From: Paenibacillus sp. NAIST15-1
Lineage (GTDB): Bacteria > Bacillota > Bacilli > Paenibacillales > Paenibacillaceae
NCBI RefSeq assembly: GCF_001894745.1
Contig: NZ_BBYF01000004.1
Span: 186,001 to 250,000 of the forward strand
Direction of reading: 5' to 3'
DNA: 64,000 bases
Made by a program: the position numbers and the translations under genes. This document shows positions 25,733 to 34,758 of this stretch, one piece after another (position 1 is the first letter of the stretch; each line of letters opens with the position of its first letter). The notes under the pieces are model-generated. The model made no database searches, had not been told where the DNA came from, and saw nothing but the letters and a program-made list of their open reading frames with translations.

Positions 25733-26371
25733 TCAATCATCCATCATCTCGCTCTTCTCGACAGATTCCCGGTTCGGAACATCCTTCAATCGATAGCTAA
25801 GCGTAACGAATACATATTCATCCTTAGTCTTCTGCTCCCGCAGTTCATCATTGGCAATCAGGGATTGTTCCGGATTGAAAGGGGGCGCCGCATAGTTGGA
25901 TGAGATCGCATGCTGTAAATAATACGCCTTCTCCGCCCATTCCATCGGCGTCATTGAGGAATAGGCAATCTTCAAATCCGCAGGCAAATCCTCACCAAAC
26001 TGTCCTTTTCGCATTCCATCCTCGATTACGTCCATACCTTGATGAGTAATGCGCAGAAGCTCCTGTACAATCAGACTGGAATGCTCCTGTGATAATTCCT
26101 TCCCCAACGTATAGCTACGCTTCTCTTGATTTGCAAGATAATACTTCTCGATTAGATTCCCCTGCTGCTTCGTCTCAATGAGCTCCAGCAGCCCGGCCTC
26201 CTCCAGCTTTTTCACATGGTAGTACAGTCTGGATGGCTTCTCATCCATTATCTCTGCCATCTGCTTTACCGTAATCGGCTCGTTTTGCGCAAGCCGCAAT
26301 ATTTGCATTCGGCGCGGATCTAGCATGATCTTCAACAGCTCGACATCGTTAATTATTCGTTGCTCTTGCAA
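25733..26371 (-). CDS. ArsR-like winged-helix transcriptional regulator
   Basis: A 212-residue DNA-binding protein. Residues 10-85 form a winged helix: LLKIMLDPRRMQILRLAQ, then ITVKQMAEIMDEKPSRLYYHVKKLEEAGLLE, split here as a recognition helix with YYHVKKL. The 'x-RL-YYH-xKKLE' pattern is that of HTH_20/ArsR-type regulators often paired with MFS exporters. The C-terminal 120 residues are of unknown type. The start is a TTG at 26371, 6 bases after GGAGGGG; no ATG is suitable. It lies 12 bp downstream of the MFS gene in one operon, and an inverted repeat overlaps the operon promoter, so it most likely represses its own operon. Confidence 0.85.
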   Translation of the reverse strand: MQEQRIINDVELLKIMLDPRRMQILRLAQNEPITVKQMAEIMDEKPSRLYYHVKKLEEAGLLELIETKQQGNLIEKYYLANQEKRSYTLGKELSQEHSSLIVQELLRITHQGMDVIEDGMRKGQFGEDLPADLKIAYSSMTPMEWAEKAYYLQHAISSNYAAPPFNPEQSLIANDELREQKTKDEYVFVTLSYRLKDVPNRESVEKSEMMDD

Positions 26372-26383
26372 GCTGTCCCCTCC

Positions 26384-27691
26384 TTAGTCTGAAGAAGACA
26401 TCGCTAGGTCTCCTCCTGCCATACTCGCTTCGTTCGTTGTTCGAAGTGCTTGATTATATTTTAACAGAGGGAAAATAGCCACGACAATAATAAGCAGCAA
26501 TCCGGCAAGCGCGGTGGCAAGCAATACGCCGAACATAGAAGCGAATAACCCGCCTATGCCTATGCCAAGAACCGTGCCAGCTTGCGACACAGAATCGAAT
26601 ACGCCCGATCCGCGGCCTCTCATTTCATCTGGCATAATCGTAATAAACAAACTGCTAAGCGGCACGTTCGCGCAGGCCGTCGATACGCCAAGACCAATCG
26701 ACCATACATATACACTCAGCACGCCGCTCTCTTGATACAGCGAATACAGCGGCACAATGAGCAAGCAGAATAGGCCGATAACCCCGACTGCCCCGAGCAG
26801 CAGAACATTGGAAGCCATCCGCTTCATGAGATAAGGTGCAGCGAGCGCCCCCAATATGCTGCCTATTGCCACCATGCTGGAAATGAAGCCAAAATGCTCG
26901 GCAGGGATGCGGAAGGTTTGCAGCAATGCCGCATTCAGGTTTGTATTGATGACACCCACGACAAGCATGATCGGTACAAGCAGCAGAAGAAGCGCGAATA
27001 ATCCATCGTGGCGGTAAATCGTGCGCAGCCCCACCTTCAAGGATTTCCAGTACGGTTCCTTCTCAGCAGCTGACTGCTTGCGCACCCCGCGTTCATCTTG
27101 GATATCTTCATGGGTTCGATCAGGAGTAGGTATTGCTTTGGACATCGCATAAATAAACAAAGCAGACAGCATAAACGTAAGTCCATTAAAAAGGAATAGC
27201 CGGTCAAAATGACCTAGTGGAATTAACAGCCCCGCAATCGATGGCCCCACCAGCCTCATAGCCATATAAGTAGCCTGCGAGAAGGAAACGGCCTGCGGGA
27301 TATTCTCTTTCCCAATAAGACTGGGCACTATAGCGGAGCGCGCAGGCTCAAAAAACACGGTGCCGATATTTTGCAGCAATACTAAAGCATAAATTCCGTA
27401 TAAATTGTTCTGGGATGCGATAAGCAACATGACAATGATCGCACGGTAGATATCAGCGGCCATCATGATATGGCTACGCTGGAAGCGATCAGCGATCGGG
27501 CCTACGAATGTTCCAAGGAGCATGCTTGGCAGTACATTAGCGAGTACGACAAGACTAATAGCCAGCGGATCGCTCGATAAATGAGCGACAAGAAAGATAA
27601 CAACGAGCCGTGTAATACCGTCACCAAGCTCAGAAATGATTTGGGCAAGCCATAGAAATCGGAATGCGCGATTGTTTATGAGCAGCTTCAT
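26384..27691 (-). CDS. MFS transporter (drug efflux type)
   Basis: A 12-helix exporter of 435 residues. It begins with the segment NRAFRFLWLAQIISELGDGI, common to the MefA/TetA-like MFS_3 group. It has the loop-2-3 motif GPIADRFQRSHIM and a matching central loop of about 25 charged residues (about 195-220). The second half has GRGSGVFDSVSQAGTVLG. The start at 27691 is 6 bases after GGAGGG. It is the first gene of a two-gene operon with its presumed regulator. The substrate is unknown; regulator-plus-exporter operons of this type usually respond to the exported compound. Confidence 0.85.
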   Translation of the reverse strand: MKLLINNRAFRFLWLAQIISELGDGITRLVVIFLVAHLSSDPLAISLVVLANVLPSMLLGTFVGPIADRFQRSHIMMAADIYRAIIVMLLIASQNNLYGIYALVLLQNIGTVFFEPARSAIVPSLIGKENIPQAVSFSQATYMAMRLVGPSIAGLLIPLGHFDRLFLFNGLTFMLSALFIYAMSKAIPTPDRTHEDIQDERGVRKQSAAEKEPYWKSLKVGLRTIYRHDGLFALLLLLVPIMLVVGVINTNLNAALLQTFRIPAEHFGFISSMVAIGSILGALAAPYLMKRMASNVLLLGAVGVIGLFCLLIVPLYSLYQESGVLSVYVWSIGLGVSTACANVPLSSLFITIMPDEMRGRGSGVFDSVSQAGTVLGIGIGGLFASMFGVLLATALAGLLLIIVVAIFPLLKYNQALRTTNEASMAGGDLAMSSSD

Positions 27692-27713
27692 AAGGAACCC
27701 TCCACTAAGGTTA

Positions 27714-27759
27714 TTTTTATCGTTAAAATTTATTTTAGCGATAAAAATGTTTTTGTAAA
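27714..27759 (-). promoter_or_regulatory. Promoter with overlapping inverted-repeat operator
   Basis: On the minus strand TTTACA (27759-27754) and TAAAAT (27737-27732), 16 bp apart, form a promoter for the MFS-regulator operon. An inverted repeat with 15-bp arms (one mismatch; arm TTTTTATCGTTAAAA at 27714-27728, partner at 27733-27747, 4-base centre) covers the -10 element. This is what a repressor operator looks like, and the neighbouring winged-helix protein is the obvious candidate. Confidence 0.65.
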
Positions 27760-27821
27760 GGGGTTATTTCCCTGTTCGCAAAATAAATATGAATTGCTGT
27801 GCAAGCTCATCTGACAACAAA

Positions 27822-27853
27822 AAAGACGCTTGCGAGTCTTCGCAAGCGTCTTT
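27822..27853 (-). terminator. Terminator after the GH38 alpha-mannosidase
   Basis: A perfect 13-bp stem AAAGACGCTTGCG / CGCAAGCGTCTTT with a 6-base loop begins 17 bp after the mannosidase stop on the minus strand. It is followed by TTTGTTGTC. Strong canonical terminator ending the mannosidase operon. Confidence 0.9.
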
Positions 27854-27869
27854 CCTATGATCATACGTA

Positions 27870-30587
27870 TTATTTTTGGATACCGAGCGAGAAGATCTCA
27901 GCACTGCTCAACGCAACACTTACTTCAAGGTTATTCGTGGAAGCAATGTTCTCTTGAACTTCTTCCATGATGTTGCTGCGGTAGAAGCCTTTCGCAGCTT
28001 CTGGAAGCGATACGTTCAGAGCAGCTTCTTCATGCTTGAAGTTGAACCAACGGCCGACCATGTCGCCTGTCTCTTCTGCCATCTTCAAGGAGGAGAACGC
28101 TACGCCTTCGCCGTTCCATGCCAGGAATGCATGGTTCACTGGGAACTTGCCTTCCTGCACTTCTACTTGGCGTACAACCCAAGGCACTTGGAACGAATGT
28201 GCTTCCGCGTAAGCGCCAGAAGCAACTACGTCGCCAGCATGCGGGATGATTGCATATTCAGCCGTATGAACGCCGATGCACTGCGCTTCTGGTGTCGGGA
28301 AGTAGCCCCAGTCGCCAAGCTCGCCGGAAGAGCGAAGCAGCGTAACTGCAATCGTGTTCTTGTTGTCTTGCGATACTTCGTATTCGAACAAGCCCTTGTT
28401 CGCAACCGTCAAGCCCAGCTTGCCGTCGCTTACGCTGACAAATGTGTGCTGATGCTGATCGTTGCTTGGGTTCTCCCATTCCTTCGCTGGAATGTTGTTG
28501 CGGCGTGCCGCTTCGAAGATCGATTCCGCCAAGTGTGTTTCGGACTCAAAGCCGCTTGGGAACAACGCTCTTACGCGGTGATCCTTGGACTTGTTGTCCA
28601 TCGTTACATGAACATCAACGCGCTTGGCACCGCGATCGAGCGTATAGCGAGTGATGATGCGGAATGTAACCAATTCAGTCGAGCGCTGTGCCTTGCGAAG
28701 GTTGAAGTCCACAATGTCGCGGCGCTCTTCTTCCAATTTATCGTCAGCGGATACTGGAATGCTCCAGTTATGCGCCACTTCGATTACCGCACGGTATGGC
28801 GTATTTTCTACAACCTTGCGCTCTGCCTTCAGCCCTGCCGTCGTAAGCGGCTTGGAGCCTGCAGGCATGCGGAACATGTACTCGTTCCCGATGTCGCCTG
28901 CATCTTCATATACGTTCAGGCCAGCATGCGTATGGCCAGTCGACTTGTCTGTCAATGTAAGCGAACCATCTTCCGCAACGACTGCCTTTAAGCGATCATT
29001 TTCAAGTGTGAACTCGCCTGTCACAAGGCTAGCCCCTTGCTCCTTCGATGCACCTGTCACCCAGGCAAGCGTCTTATAACCGAATGCAGGGATGTCTTGT
29101 ACTTGCAAGCGCACCTTCACTGCACGCGCCATATATGGCTGACGGAACTTATCCTTCGGCAAGTCATAGCCGAAGACTACGCCCGCATCTTCCCATTCGC
29201 AATCCAACACATTGCCGTCTGCGTCGACAACTGCGCCTGGCACGATTGGATCCTTCTTCATTTCCGCTGCCAGCTTCATCGGATGAGCTTCGCGGAAGTA
29301 GCGGCGAGACAATTCGATTGTCACTTCCACTACGCCGTCGCGATTGTATCCTGTCGAGTTGAATACGGTAAATGGCACAGCTTGCTTGCCGCTATATACG
29401 GATGTATCAATCTGCTTCAGCAGGCTGTCTACCGTCTCATTAATAATTGTCTCTGTTGTATGCTTCGACTTCTCGAAGCGTGTCACCATTTCACGGTGCA
29501 CTTCGTCCACGCTGCAGCCGCAAATGCTATCATGCGGATGGTTCTGCATCAATGTCTTCCACGCATACACGAACAGGTGGTGTGGGTATGGCTTGCCTGC
29601 TTGGTGCGCAATTGCCGCAAGCGGCTCTGCTACCTTCTCAAGCAGCGTCTGGTTCTCTGCGTTCATTTGCTTCAAGTACACACGGGAGGACGCTGTATTA
29701 ACGAGCGTATACCAGCCGTCTGTACGTTGGCTGCGCAATTCGCCGTGTACTGTCTGCAGGTTCTCAGGCAGCTCCTTGCGAAGCTCATCTACATAATCGT
29801 TGAAGTTGGAATGAACGAAGTCCACATCCGGGAACAGCTTCTTCGCCACTTCAATCGCTTTGGACAGATCCGTTTGAATCGGCTGGTGGTCACACCCGTT
29901 CATGAACAACAAGTGGCGTGTAGATGCGAATTTCTCCGCATTCGGAATTTGCTTGTCCCAATAAGCGACTGCCTGCGGCTCATCAACAGGTACTTCCATT
30001 CCGTTACAGTACCAGTTCGCGAACAAAATGCCGATGACGCGCGAGCCGTCTGGGGATTCCCAGATCATCTCGGAGAACGGCGATTCATATGCTGCATCTT
30101 CCGATACTTGGTTGTTGAATCCAGTTGGCTTAACACCGCGGCCGAATACAGCCACATCAATGCCGGATTGCTTCAAAATCTGCGGCGCTTGGCCCATATT
30201 ACCGAATGAATCCGGGAAGTAGCCAACCTTGGAAATGTTGCCGCCATACTGCTTCGCATCGCGATGACCGATTTGCATATTGCGCACATTCGCCTCGCTG
30301 CTTGTCAAGAACTCATCCTGCAGGATGTACCAAGGGCCGATATGAATGCGGCCTTCTTGAATGTACTTCGTCAGCTTCTCCTTCATTTCAGGGCGAACCT
30401 GCAAGTAGTCTTCCAACATGATCGTTTGTCCGTCCAGATGGAAGCTCTTGAAGCCTGGATCGTTATCGAGTGTATCAAGGAGCGTATCCATCAATTCAAT
30501 CAATAAAGTGTGATGATACTCGTAAGGCATATACCATTCGCGATCCCAGTGTGTATGAGAAATGATATGGGCTGTCTTTTTTGTCAT
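27870..30587 (-). CDS. GH38 alpha-mannosidase
   Basis: A cytoplasmic (no signal peptide) class II alpha-mannosidase of 905 residues, the usual size of bacterial MngB-like enzymes. The zinc site HTHWDREWY is at residues 11-19; the nucleophile motif GYFPDSFGNMGQ (about 142-153) contains the catalytic Asp; the middle domain has HPHDSICGCSVDEVH. It removes alpha-linked mannose from oligosaccharides or mannosyl-compounds. It is encoded 93 bp downstream of a GH125 exo-alpha-1,6-mannosidase and beside an LplA-type importer. In Streptococcus pneumoniae and S. pyogenes the same GH38/GH125 pairing is part of high-mannose N-glycan use, which makes that role the best guess here. Confidence 0.94.
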   Translation of the reverse strand: MTKKTAHIISHTHWDREWYMPYEYHHTLLIELMDTLLDTLDNDPGFKSFHLDGQTIMLEDYLQVRPEMKEKLTKYIQEGRIHIGPWYILQDEFLTSSEANVRNMQIGHRDAKQYGGNISKVGYFPDSFGNMGQAPQILKQSGIDVAVFGRGVKPTGFNNQVSEDAAYESPFSEMIWESPDGSRVIGILFANWYCNGMEVPVDEPQAVAYWDKQIPNAEKFASTRHLLFMNGCDHQPIQTDLSKAIEVAKKLFPDVDFVHSNFNDYVDELRKELPENLQTVHGELRSQRTDGWYTLVNTASSRVYLKQMNAENQTLLEKVAEPLAAIAHQAGKPYPHHLFVYAWKTLMQNHPHDSICGCSVDEVHREMVTRFEKSKHTTETIINETVDSLLKQIDTSVYSGKQAVPFTVFNSTGYNRDGVVEVTIELSRRYFREAHPMKLAAEMKKDPIVPGAVVDADGNVLDCEWEDAGVVFGYDLPKDKFRQPYMARAVKVRLQVQDIPAFGYKTLAWVTGASKEQGASLVTGEFTLENDRLKAVVAEDGSLTLTDKSTGHTHAGLNVYEDAGDIGNEYMFRMPAGSKPLTTAGLKAERKVVENTPYRAVIEVAHNWSIPVSADDKLEEERRDIVDFNLRKAQRSTELVTFRIITRYTLDRGAKRVDVHVTMDNKSKDHRVRALFPSGFESETHLAESIFEAARRNNIPAKEWENPSNDQHQHTFVSVSDGKLGLTVANKGLFEYEVSQDNKNTIAVTLLRSSGELGDWGYFPTPEAQCIGVHTAEYAIIPHAGDVVASGAYAEAHSFQVPWVVRQVEVQEGKFPVNHAFLAWNGEGVAFSSLKMAEETGDMVGRWFNFKHEEAALNVSLPEAAKGFYRSNIMEEVQENIASTNNLEVSVALSSAEIFSLGIQK

Positions 30588-30680
30588 GTTGTTTCCCTCT
30601 CTTCCATGATGTGTGTGATAGAGGTGCCAGTATTCCTAATGATCTGACTTTGCTGCATGAGCGATTGGCTTGCTTATTGC

Positions 30681-31967
30681 TTATTCCCCTTTAAGCCAAT
30701 GTTCGCGGAAAATCAGTTCTGAGAACAAGCTGTTCGACCAAGCGAACCATTCACGTGTGAACTGTGCAGGATCATCCACATGGAAGCCTTCATGCATGTA
30801 ACCTGTGCCTGCATCTGTCGTTGTGAGTAGCTCGATCAGGGAAGCAATCTCTTCCTGCGAGTTTGCTGTCAAGCCTTGCATCGACAAGGCAATATGCCAA
30901 ATGTATTGATCCGGCGTATGCGGGCTGCCGATACCCTTCGCTGCTTTACCGGAGTAGAAGTAAGGATTCTCTTCACTCAGAATGAAGCGGCGTGTATTTT
31001 GATAGATTGGATCGTCTGCCGTTGTATAACCAAGGTACGGAATCGCGAGCAAGCTAGGCACGTTCGCATCGTCCATCAGGTTATAGTTGCCGAAGCCATC
31101 TGTTTCATAAGCATAGATTTTGCCGTATTTCGGGTGGTGGAAGATGCCGTACGCTTGAATGCCTTCGTCGATTTCTTCCATCAGTGCGCGAGCCTTCGCG
31201 GCAAACGGCGCATCTTCATAAACCGTTGTTGCGATTTCTTCCAAGTACCGCAGCACAACAACCGCGAACATGTTGGAAGGAACCAAATAGCCAAATGTGC
31301 ACGCATCGTCACTTGGACGGAATGCAGACCATGTCATGCCTGTATAGTTGACCGGCATACCCATGCCATTGTTCTTGAGCGTATCTGTCTTGCGGCAATC
31401 CATCCGCTCGAAGCGGTATGGCGATTGCGCAAAGTGACGCTGTTCCGTCGTCCACAGATCCATGATGATATGGGCAACCGTCTTATATTCACCGTCAAAT
31501 AGGGAAGTGTCCCCTGTCTCTTTCCAATACAAATAGGACAATTGAAGCGGATAGCAGAGGGAGTCAATCTCATACTTGCGTTCCCATACCCAGCCGTTCA
31601 GCTTCGTTTGGTCACGGTGATGAATTTCATCCAGTGCTACTTCTTGTTCATTAAATGCATTTGCATAAGGGTCGATTTGAATATATTTCAGCTGCTTGCG
31701 TACTAATCCGGCAATGACGCGTCGCACATCCGCATCGTCCTTCGCAAGCGGCATGTATTGGCGTACCTGAGCGCTGGAATCGCGCAGCCACATGGCTGGA
31801 ATATCTCCAGTAAAGACGTAGGATGTACCGTCTTCATGCAGCTTAGTTGTTGTTTGCAGCGTATTCGGGAAGCAGTTCAGGAACTGCTCCATCAATTTCG
31901 GGTTATAGGCCAATTTCGTCTTTGCTTCTTCCATCACGCGAAGCACGGCTTGTGGTAGACGTTCCAT
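30681..31967 (-). CDS. GH125 exo-alpha-1,6-mannosidase
   Basis: A metal-independent inverting alpha-mannosidase (formerly DUF1237), about 428 residues. It acts on non-reducing alpha-1,6-mannose. Seen in the first half: TGDIPAMWLRDSSAQVRQY (about residues 57-75), the segment with a conserved Asp near the active site, then YANAFNE and NGWVWERKYEIDSLCYPLQL. Later parts have MTWSAFRPSDDACTFGYLVP and SPHTPDQYIWHIALSMQGLT, all family-like. The ATG at 31967 follows AAGGAG at 11 bases; an in-frame ATG at 31997 lacks a site. It is the first gene of a two-gene transcript with GH38, with an extended -10 promoter just upstream. Confidence 0.93.
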   Translation of the reverse strand: MERLPQAVLRVMEEAKTKLAYNPKLMEQFLNCFPNTLQTTTKLHEDGTSYVFTGDIPAMWLRDSSAQVRQYMPLAKDDADVRRVIAGLVRKQLKYIQIDPYANAFNEQEVALDEIHHRDQTKLNGWVWERKYEIDSLCYPLQLSYLYWKETGDTSLFDGEYKTVAHIIMDLWTTEQRHFAQSPYRFERMDCRKTDTLKNNGMGMPVNYTGMTWSAFRPSDDACTFGYLVPSNMFAVVVLRYLEEIATTVYEDAPFAAKARALMEEIDEGIQAYGIFHHPKYGKIYAYETDGFGNYNLMDDANVPSLLAIPYLGYTTADDPIYQNTRRFILSEENPYFYSGKAAKGIGSPHTPDQYIWHIALSMQGLTANSQEEIASLIELLTTTDAGTGYMHEGFHVDDPAQFTREWFAWSNSLFSELIFREHWLKGE

Positions 31968-32017
31968 GTCGGCTCTCTCCTTTTCACTTATGATCACAAC
32001 GCAAGTGAATTATTTGT

Positions 32018-32026
32018 ATTATAGCA
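32018..32026 (-). promoter_or_regulatory. Extended -10 promoter of the mannosidase operon
   Basis: On the minus strand TGCTATAAT (32026-32018) is a perfect TGnTATAAT extended -10 element, about 50 bp before the GH125 start. A -35 is weak (TTGATA at 19 bp spacing). The sequence further upstream is strongly AT-rich. Confidence 0.55.
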
Positions 32027-32106
32027 AATAAGATAATTAATATATCAATTATATTGTAATGATTAGGATGTGAAAAAACAACCAATTATTTGTCCAAAAT
32101 AGTACA

Positions 32107-32139
32107 CAATCAGGTGAAGCGAAGCGCTCCACCTGATTG
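32107..32139 (-). terminator. Hairpin downstream of the binding-protein gene
   Basis: CAATCAGGTG pairs perfectly with CACCTGATTG around a GAAGCGAAGCGCTC-type loop. It is about 100 bp after the solute-binding protein stop on the minus strand, with a weak TACTATTTTG tail. It probably ends the transporter transcript before the mannosidase promoter. Confidence 0.55.
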
Positions 32140-32238
32140 GATACAAAGGGCTATTCATTTCGCTCTGCACGTTGTTGTCGCCATGCTCTAGTTGTCAAAT
32201 CTGCTGCTGGGCGAAATTCAATCATGCCCCGGTATTGA

Positions 32239-33723
32239 TTACTTCTTGGATGCTTTCCACTCATCCAATTGTTTTTGCATTTCAGCCATTACTTTGTCCA
32301 AGCCAGCTTGCTTGAACTTCTCTACTGCTTTAGGAACGTAAACTTTAGGGTCTACAGAACCTGTATACAGAGATGCATAGAACTCTTCTTTTACGTTTGT
32401 CAAAGCCGTAATCTCAGTTTTCACGCTGTCAGCGTTGAAGTGGAAGCCGAGAAGCGGCGCATTTTTCGCGGAATCGTTGAATTTCGCGAATTGTTCCCAT
32501 TTGTCTTTAGGGTCAGAAGGCAACTTATCCAAGATGAAGAAGTTACCAAGTGTAAATGCTGGCATATCGTAACCTTCTGTCTTAGCAGGCAAGTATTCCA
32601 CTGTGCTATCGTCAATACGTTTGTAGTGAACGTCTTCGATACCGTTGTTCACCAGGTTGCGCAAGTACTTGTCAGAGTTGAGCAAGTTCAAGAATTCCAT
32701 TGCTTTCTCTGGGTACTTGGAGTTCGCGGAAATACCGTGCATCGAACCCATTACAGACCAGTTGTAAACATAAGGCTCTGTGTAAGGAGTAGATACAACT
32801 GGATAGCCGAGCGTTTGTGACCATTGGTTGTCTGCGAACGGTTGAGTGTCCGGCATGTCAACGAACCATTTGCCCGTTTTCATTTCATCGCCGTTTTGTG
32901 CTGTAGCCGCGTCTTTCTTTACGTAACCTTTTTTGTAGTATTCATGCATCGTCTCGAAGCTCTTCATCATGTCTGGTTGTTCCAGAACGTTGACGAGTTT
33001 CAAGTCGTTCGTATCCGTCAATGCTACACCGATTGGCAAGTTTTCGTTAACCAAGTCGTAAGGAACACCGAACTTGAATTGCTTGTCAGCAGACACTGGA
33101 TACAATCCAGGCTCGCCTGCTTTTACTTTTGCAAGAACTGGCTCCAAATCGTCCAAAGTCTTGATGGAGTTGATGTCGATGTTGTACTTATCAACATATT
33201 TCTTGTTGAAGCGGAATACTTTTTGAGCTGGAAGCTCTTTATTTACAGGAATCGCGTATGTTTTACCTTCGATTTTAGCACCTTCCAAGAAGGATGGATG
33301 AACGTTCTTTTTAATATCTTGACCGTATTTGTCTAACAGCTCATCCAGTTCATAGAACGCGCCTTTTTTAGCGTTCTGTACATAATCAAATGCCCATGAG
33401 GACGTGAAAGCGATATCAAAAGGTTCCCCAGAAGCGGCGATTACCTGCATCTTTTGGTTGTAATCGCCCCAGTCGAACATTTTCATTTTGATTGTAGCGC
33501 CGATTTTTTCTTTCGTGTACTCGCTGACTTTCTCCATTACCTTGTCAACGTCTTTTTGCGGAGTACCGATCGTGTACCAGATCAGTTCTACTGGCTTTTC
33601 GTCTTTTTTGTCTCCTGCTGTGCCAGCCGCTTCATCTTTTTTATTTCCGCAACCTGCGAGAACCAAAGATGCGACCATGATGAGGCAGAATGTCATCATC
33701 AGCATTTTTTTTGCCTTAGCCAT
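32239..33723 (-). CDS. Oligosaccharide ABC transporter binding lipoprotein (LplA-like)
   Basis: An extracellular lipid-anchored substrate-binding protein of about 494 residues, the large size typical of the LplA group in Paenibacillus. The signal peptide MAKAKKMLMMTF... ends in a lipobox LVLAGC (Cys about residue 25), followed by a Lys/Asp/Glu linker. The body has family-like blocks such as VELIWYTIGTPQKDVDKV, WDYGDYNQKM-like and YPEKAMEFLNLLNSDKYLRN. The start at 33723 follows AGGGGAGG. The gene follows two permease genes on the same strand and precedes two mannosidase genes, so mannose-containing oligosaccharides are the likely cargo. No dedicated ATPase is encoded; such systems generally use a shared MsmX-type ATPase. 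Confidence 0.9.
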   Translation of the reverse strand: MAKAKKMLMMTFCLIMVASLVLAGCGNKKDEAAGTAGDKKDEKPVELIWYTIGTPQKDVDKVMEKVSEYTKEKIGATIKMKMFDWGDYNQKMQVIAASGEPFDIAFTSSWAFDYVQNAKKGAFYELDELLDKYGQDIKKNVHPSFLEGAKIEGKTYAIPVNKELPAQKVFRFNKKYVDKYNIDINSIKTLDDLEPVLAKVKAGEPGLYPVSADKQFKFGVPYDLVNENLPIGVALTDTNDLKLVNVLEQPDMMKSFETMHEYYKKGYVKKDAATAQNGDEMKTGKWFVDMPDTQPFADNQWSQTLGYPVVSTPYTEPYVYNWSVMGSMHGISANSKYPEKAMEFLNLLNSDKYLRNLVNNGIEDVHYKRIDDSTVEYLPAKTEGYDMPAFTLGNFFILDKLPSDPKDKWEQFAKFNDSAKNAPLLGFHFNADSVKTEITALTNVKEEFYASLYTGSVDPKVYVPKAVEKFKQAGLDKVMAEMQKQLDEWKASKK

Positions 33724-33823
33724 TTTGTTACCTCCCCTTTTTGTACCACGCTGAATGTTTATATTATTTCCAGAGGCGGCAATGATCATCGCCGCCATCC
33801 GGGAATAACCATAGGGTAAAGAG

Positions 33824-34747
33824 TTATTCTTTTACCGCACCAATTGTCAAGCCTTGAACGAAGTAGCGTTGGAAGAATGGATACGCACATGCGATTGGCA
33901 ATGTTGCCAGTACGACAAGCGCCATCCGAGTTGCTTCCTGCGGCAATGTCCGCAGCATTTCGAGCGATTGACCGGAAGAGTTCAACTGTGCGTTCGACAG
34001 CAAGAACTGCATACTGTTCTCGATACGCATCAACATGGACTGCAATGGTACGAGCGATGGATTGTCGATATAGAGCAAAGCGTTAAACCAGTCGTTCCAG
34101 AAGCCAAGTGTCGCGAACAAGCCGATTGTGGCGATCCCTGGTAATGAGATTGGAAGTACAATCGTAATGAATGCCCGCAATTCACCAGCACCATCAATTT
34201 TAGCAGATTCGATAATCGCGTCTGGTACCGTCGTATTATAGAACGTACGCATGATGAGTACGTAGAACGCGTTCATGATGAGCGGCAAGATAAGCGCCCA
34301 GATCGAATCCTTCAACCCCAACACTTGCGTTATGACCATGTACGTTGGTACGAGACCACCGTTGAACAGCATCGTAAAGAATGCGATGAAGGAGAAGAAT
34401 CCCCGGTACTCGAAGTTTTTGCGAGATATCGCATAAGCATACAAGCTGATAACCACCAAGCTAATCAACGTACCAATTAACGTAATAAATATCGTAATAC
34501 CGTAGGAATTGAGCAACTGATCCCCAGCTTTGAAAATGTACTCATAAGCCGAGAAGCTCCATTTTTCAGGAAACAGTGTATATCCCTTACGTGCCAATGA
34601 TTCTTCATCCGTTAACGAGATGACGATAACGAAAAGGAATGGGTATACACACAAGAGAGCGAATCCACCAGCAATAATATTGAACAAAAGGTTCGTACCT
34701 CTGGACAACTCATGAACGTCGCGATGTTTAGTCTTACGCAAAGTCAT
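33824..34747 (-). CDS. Sugar ABC transporter permease (LplC-like)
   Basis: An integral membrane protein of 307 residues, six predicted helices. It carries the ABC inner-membrane-component EAA loop near residue 200 (IDGAGELRAFITIVLPISLPGI, given here as its start IDGAGELR and end LPISLPG), which docks on the ATPase. The N-terminal KTKHRDVHELSRGTNLLFN and the C-terminal FFQRYFVQGLTIGAVKE endings are characteristic of LplC/CUT1 'C' permeases. The start is given at the ATG 34747, but the GGGGGG run touches it; a TTG at 34741 is better spaced from it. It lies between the B permease (12 bp upstream) and the binding protein, forming one operon. Confidence 0.92.
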   Translation of the reverse strand: MTLRKTKHRDVHELSRGTNLLFNIIAGGFALLCVYPFLFVIVISLTDEESLARKGYTLFPEKWSFSAYEYIFKAGDQLLNSYGITIFITLIGTLISLVVISLYAYAISRKNFEYRGFFSFIAFFTMLFNGGLVPTYMVITQVLGLKDSIWALILPLIMNAFYVLIMRTFYNTTVPDAIIESAKIDGAGELRAFITIVLPISLPGIATIGLFATLGFWNDWFNALLYIDNPSLVPLQSMLMRIENSMQFLLSNAQLNSSGQSLEMLRTLPQEATRMALVVLATLPIACAYPFFQRYFVQGLTIGAVKE

Positions 34748-34758
34748 TCCCCCCTAGC

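Noticed and set aside
27876..28991. A 371-codon plus-strand frame
   Set aside because: It is antisense to the same mannosidase; the real gene has family motifs in the other direction.
29037..30209. A long open frame of 390 codons on the plus strand
   Set aside because: It lies opposite the GH38 mannosidase gene, has no ribosome binding site, and is rich in Arg, His and Cys like a reverse-strand shadow.
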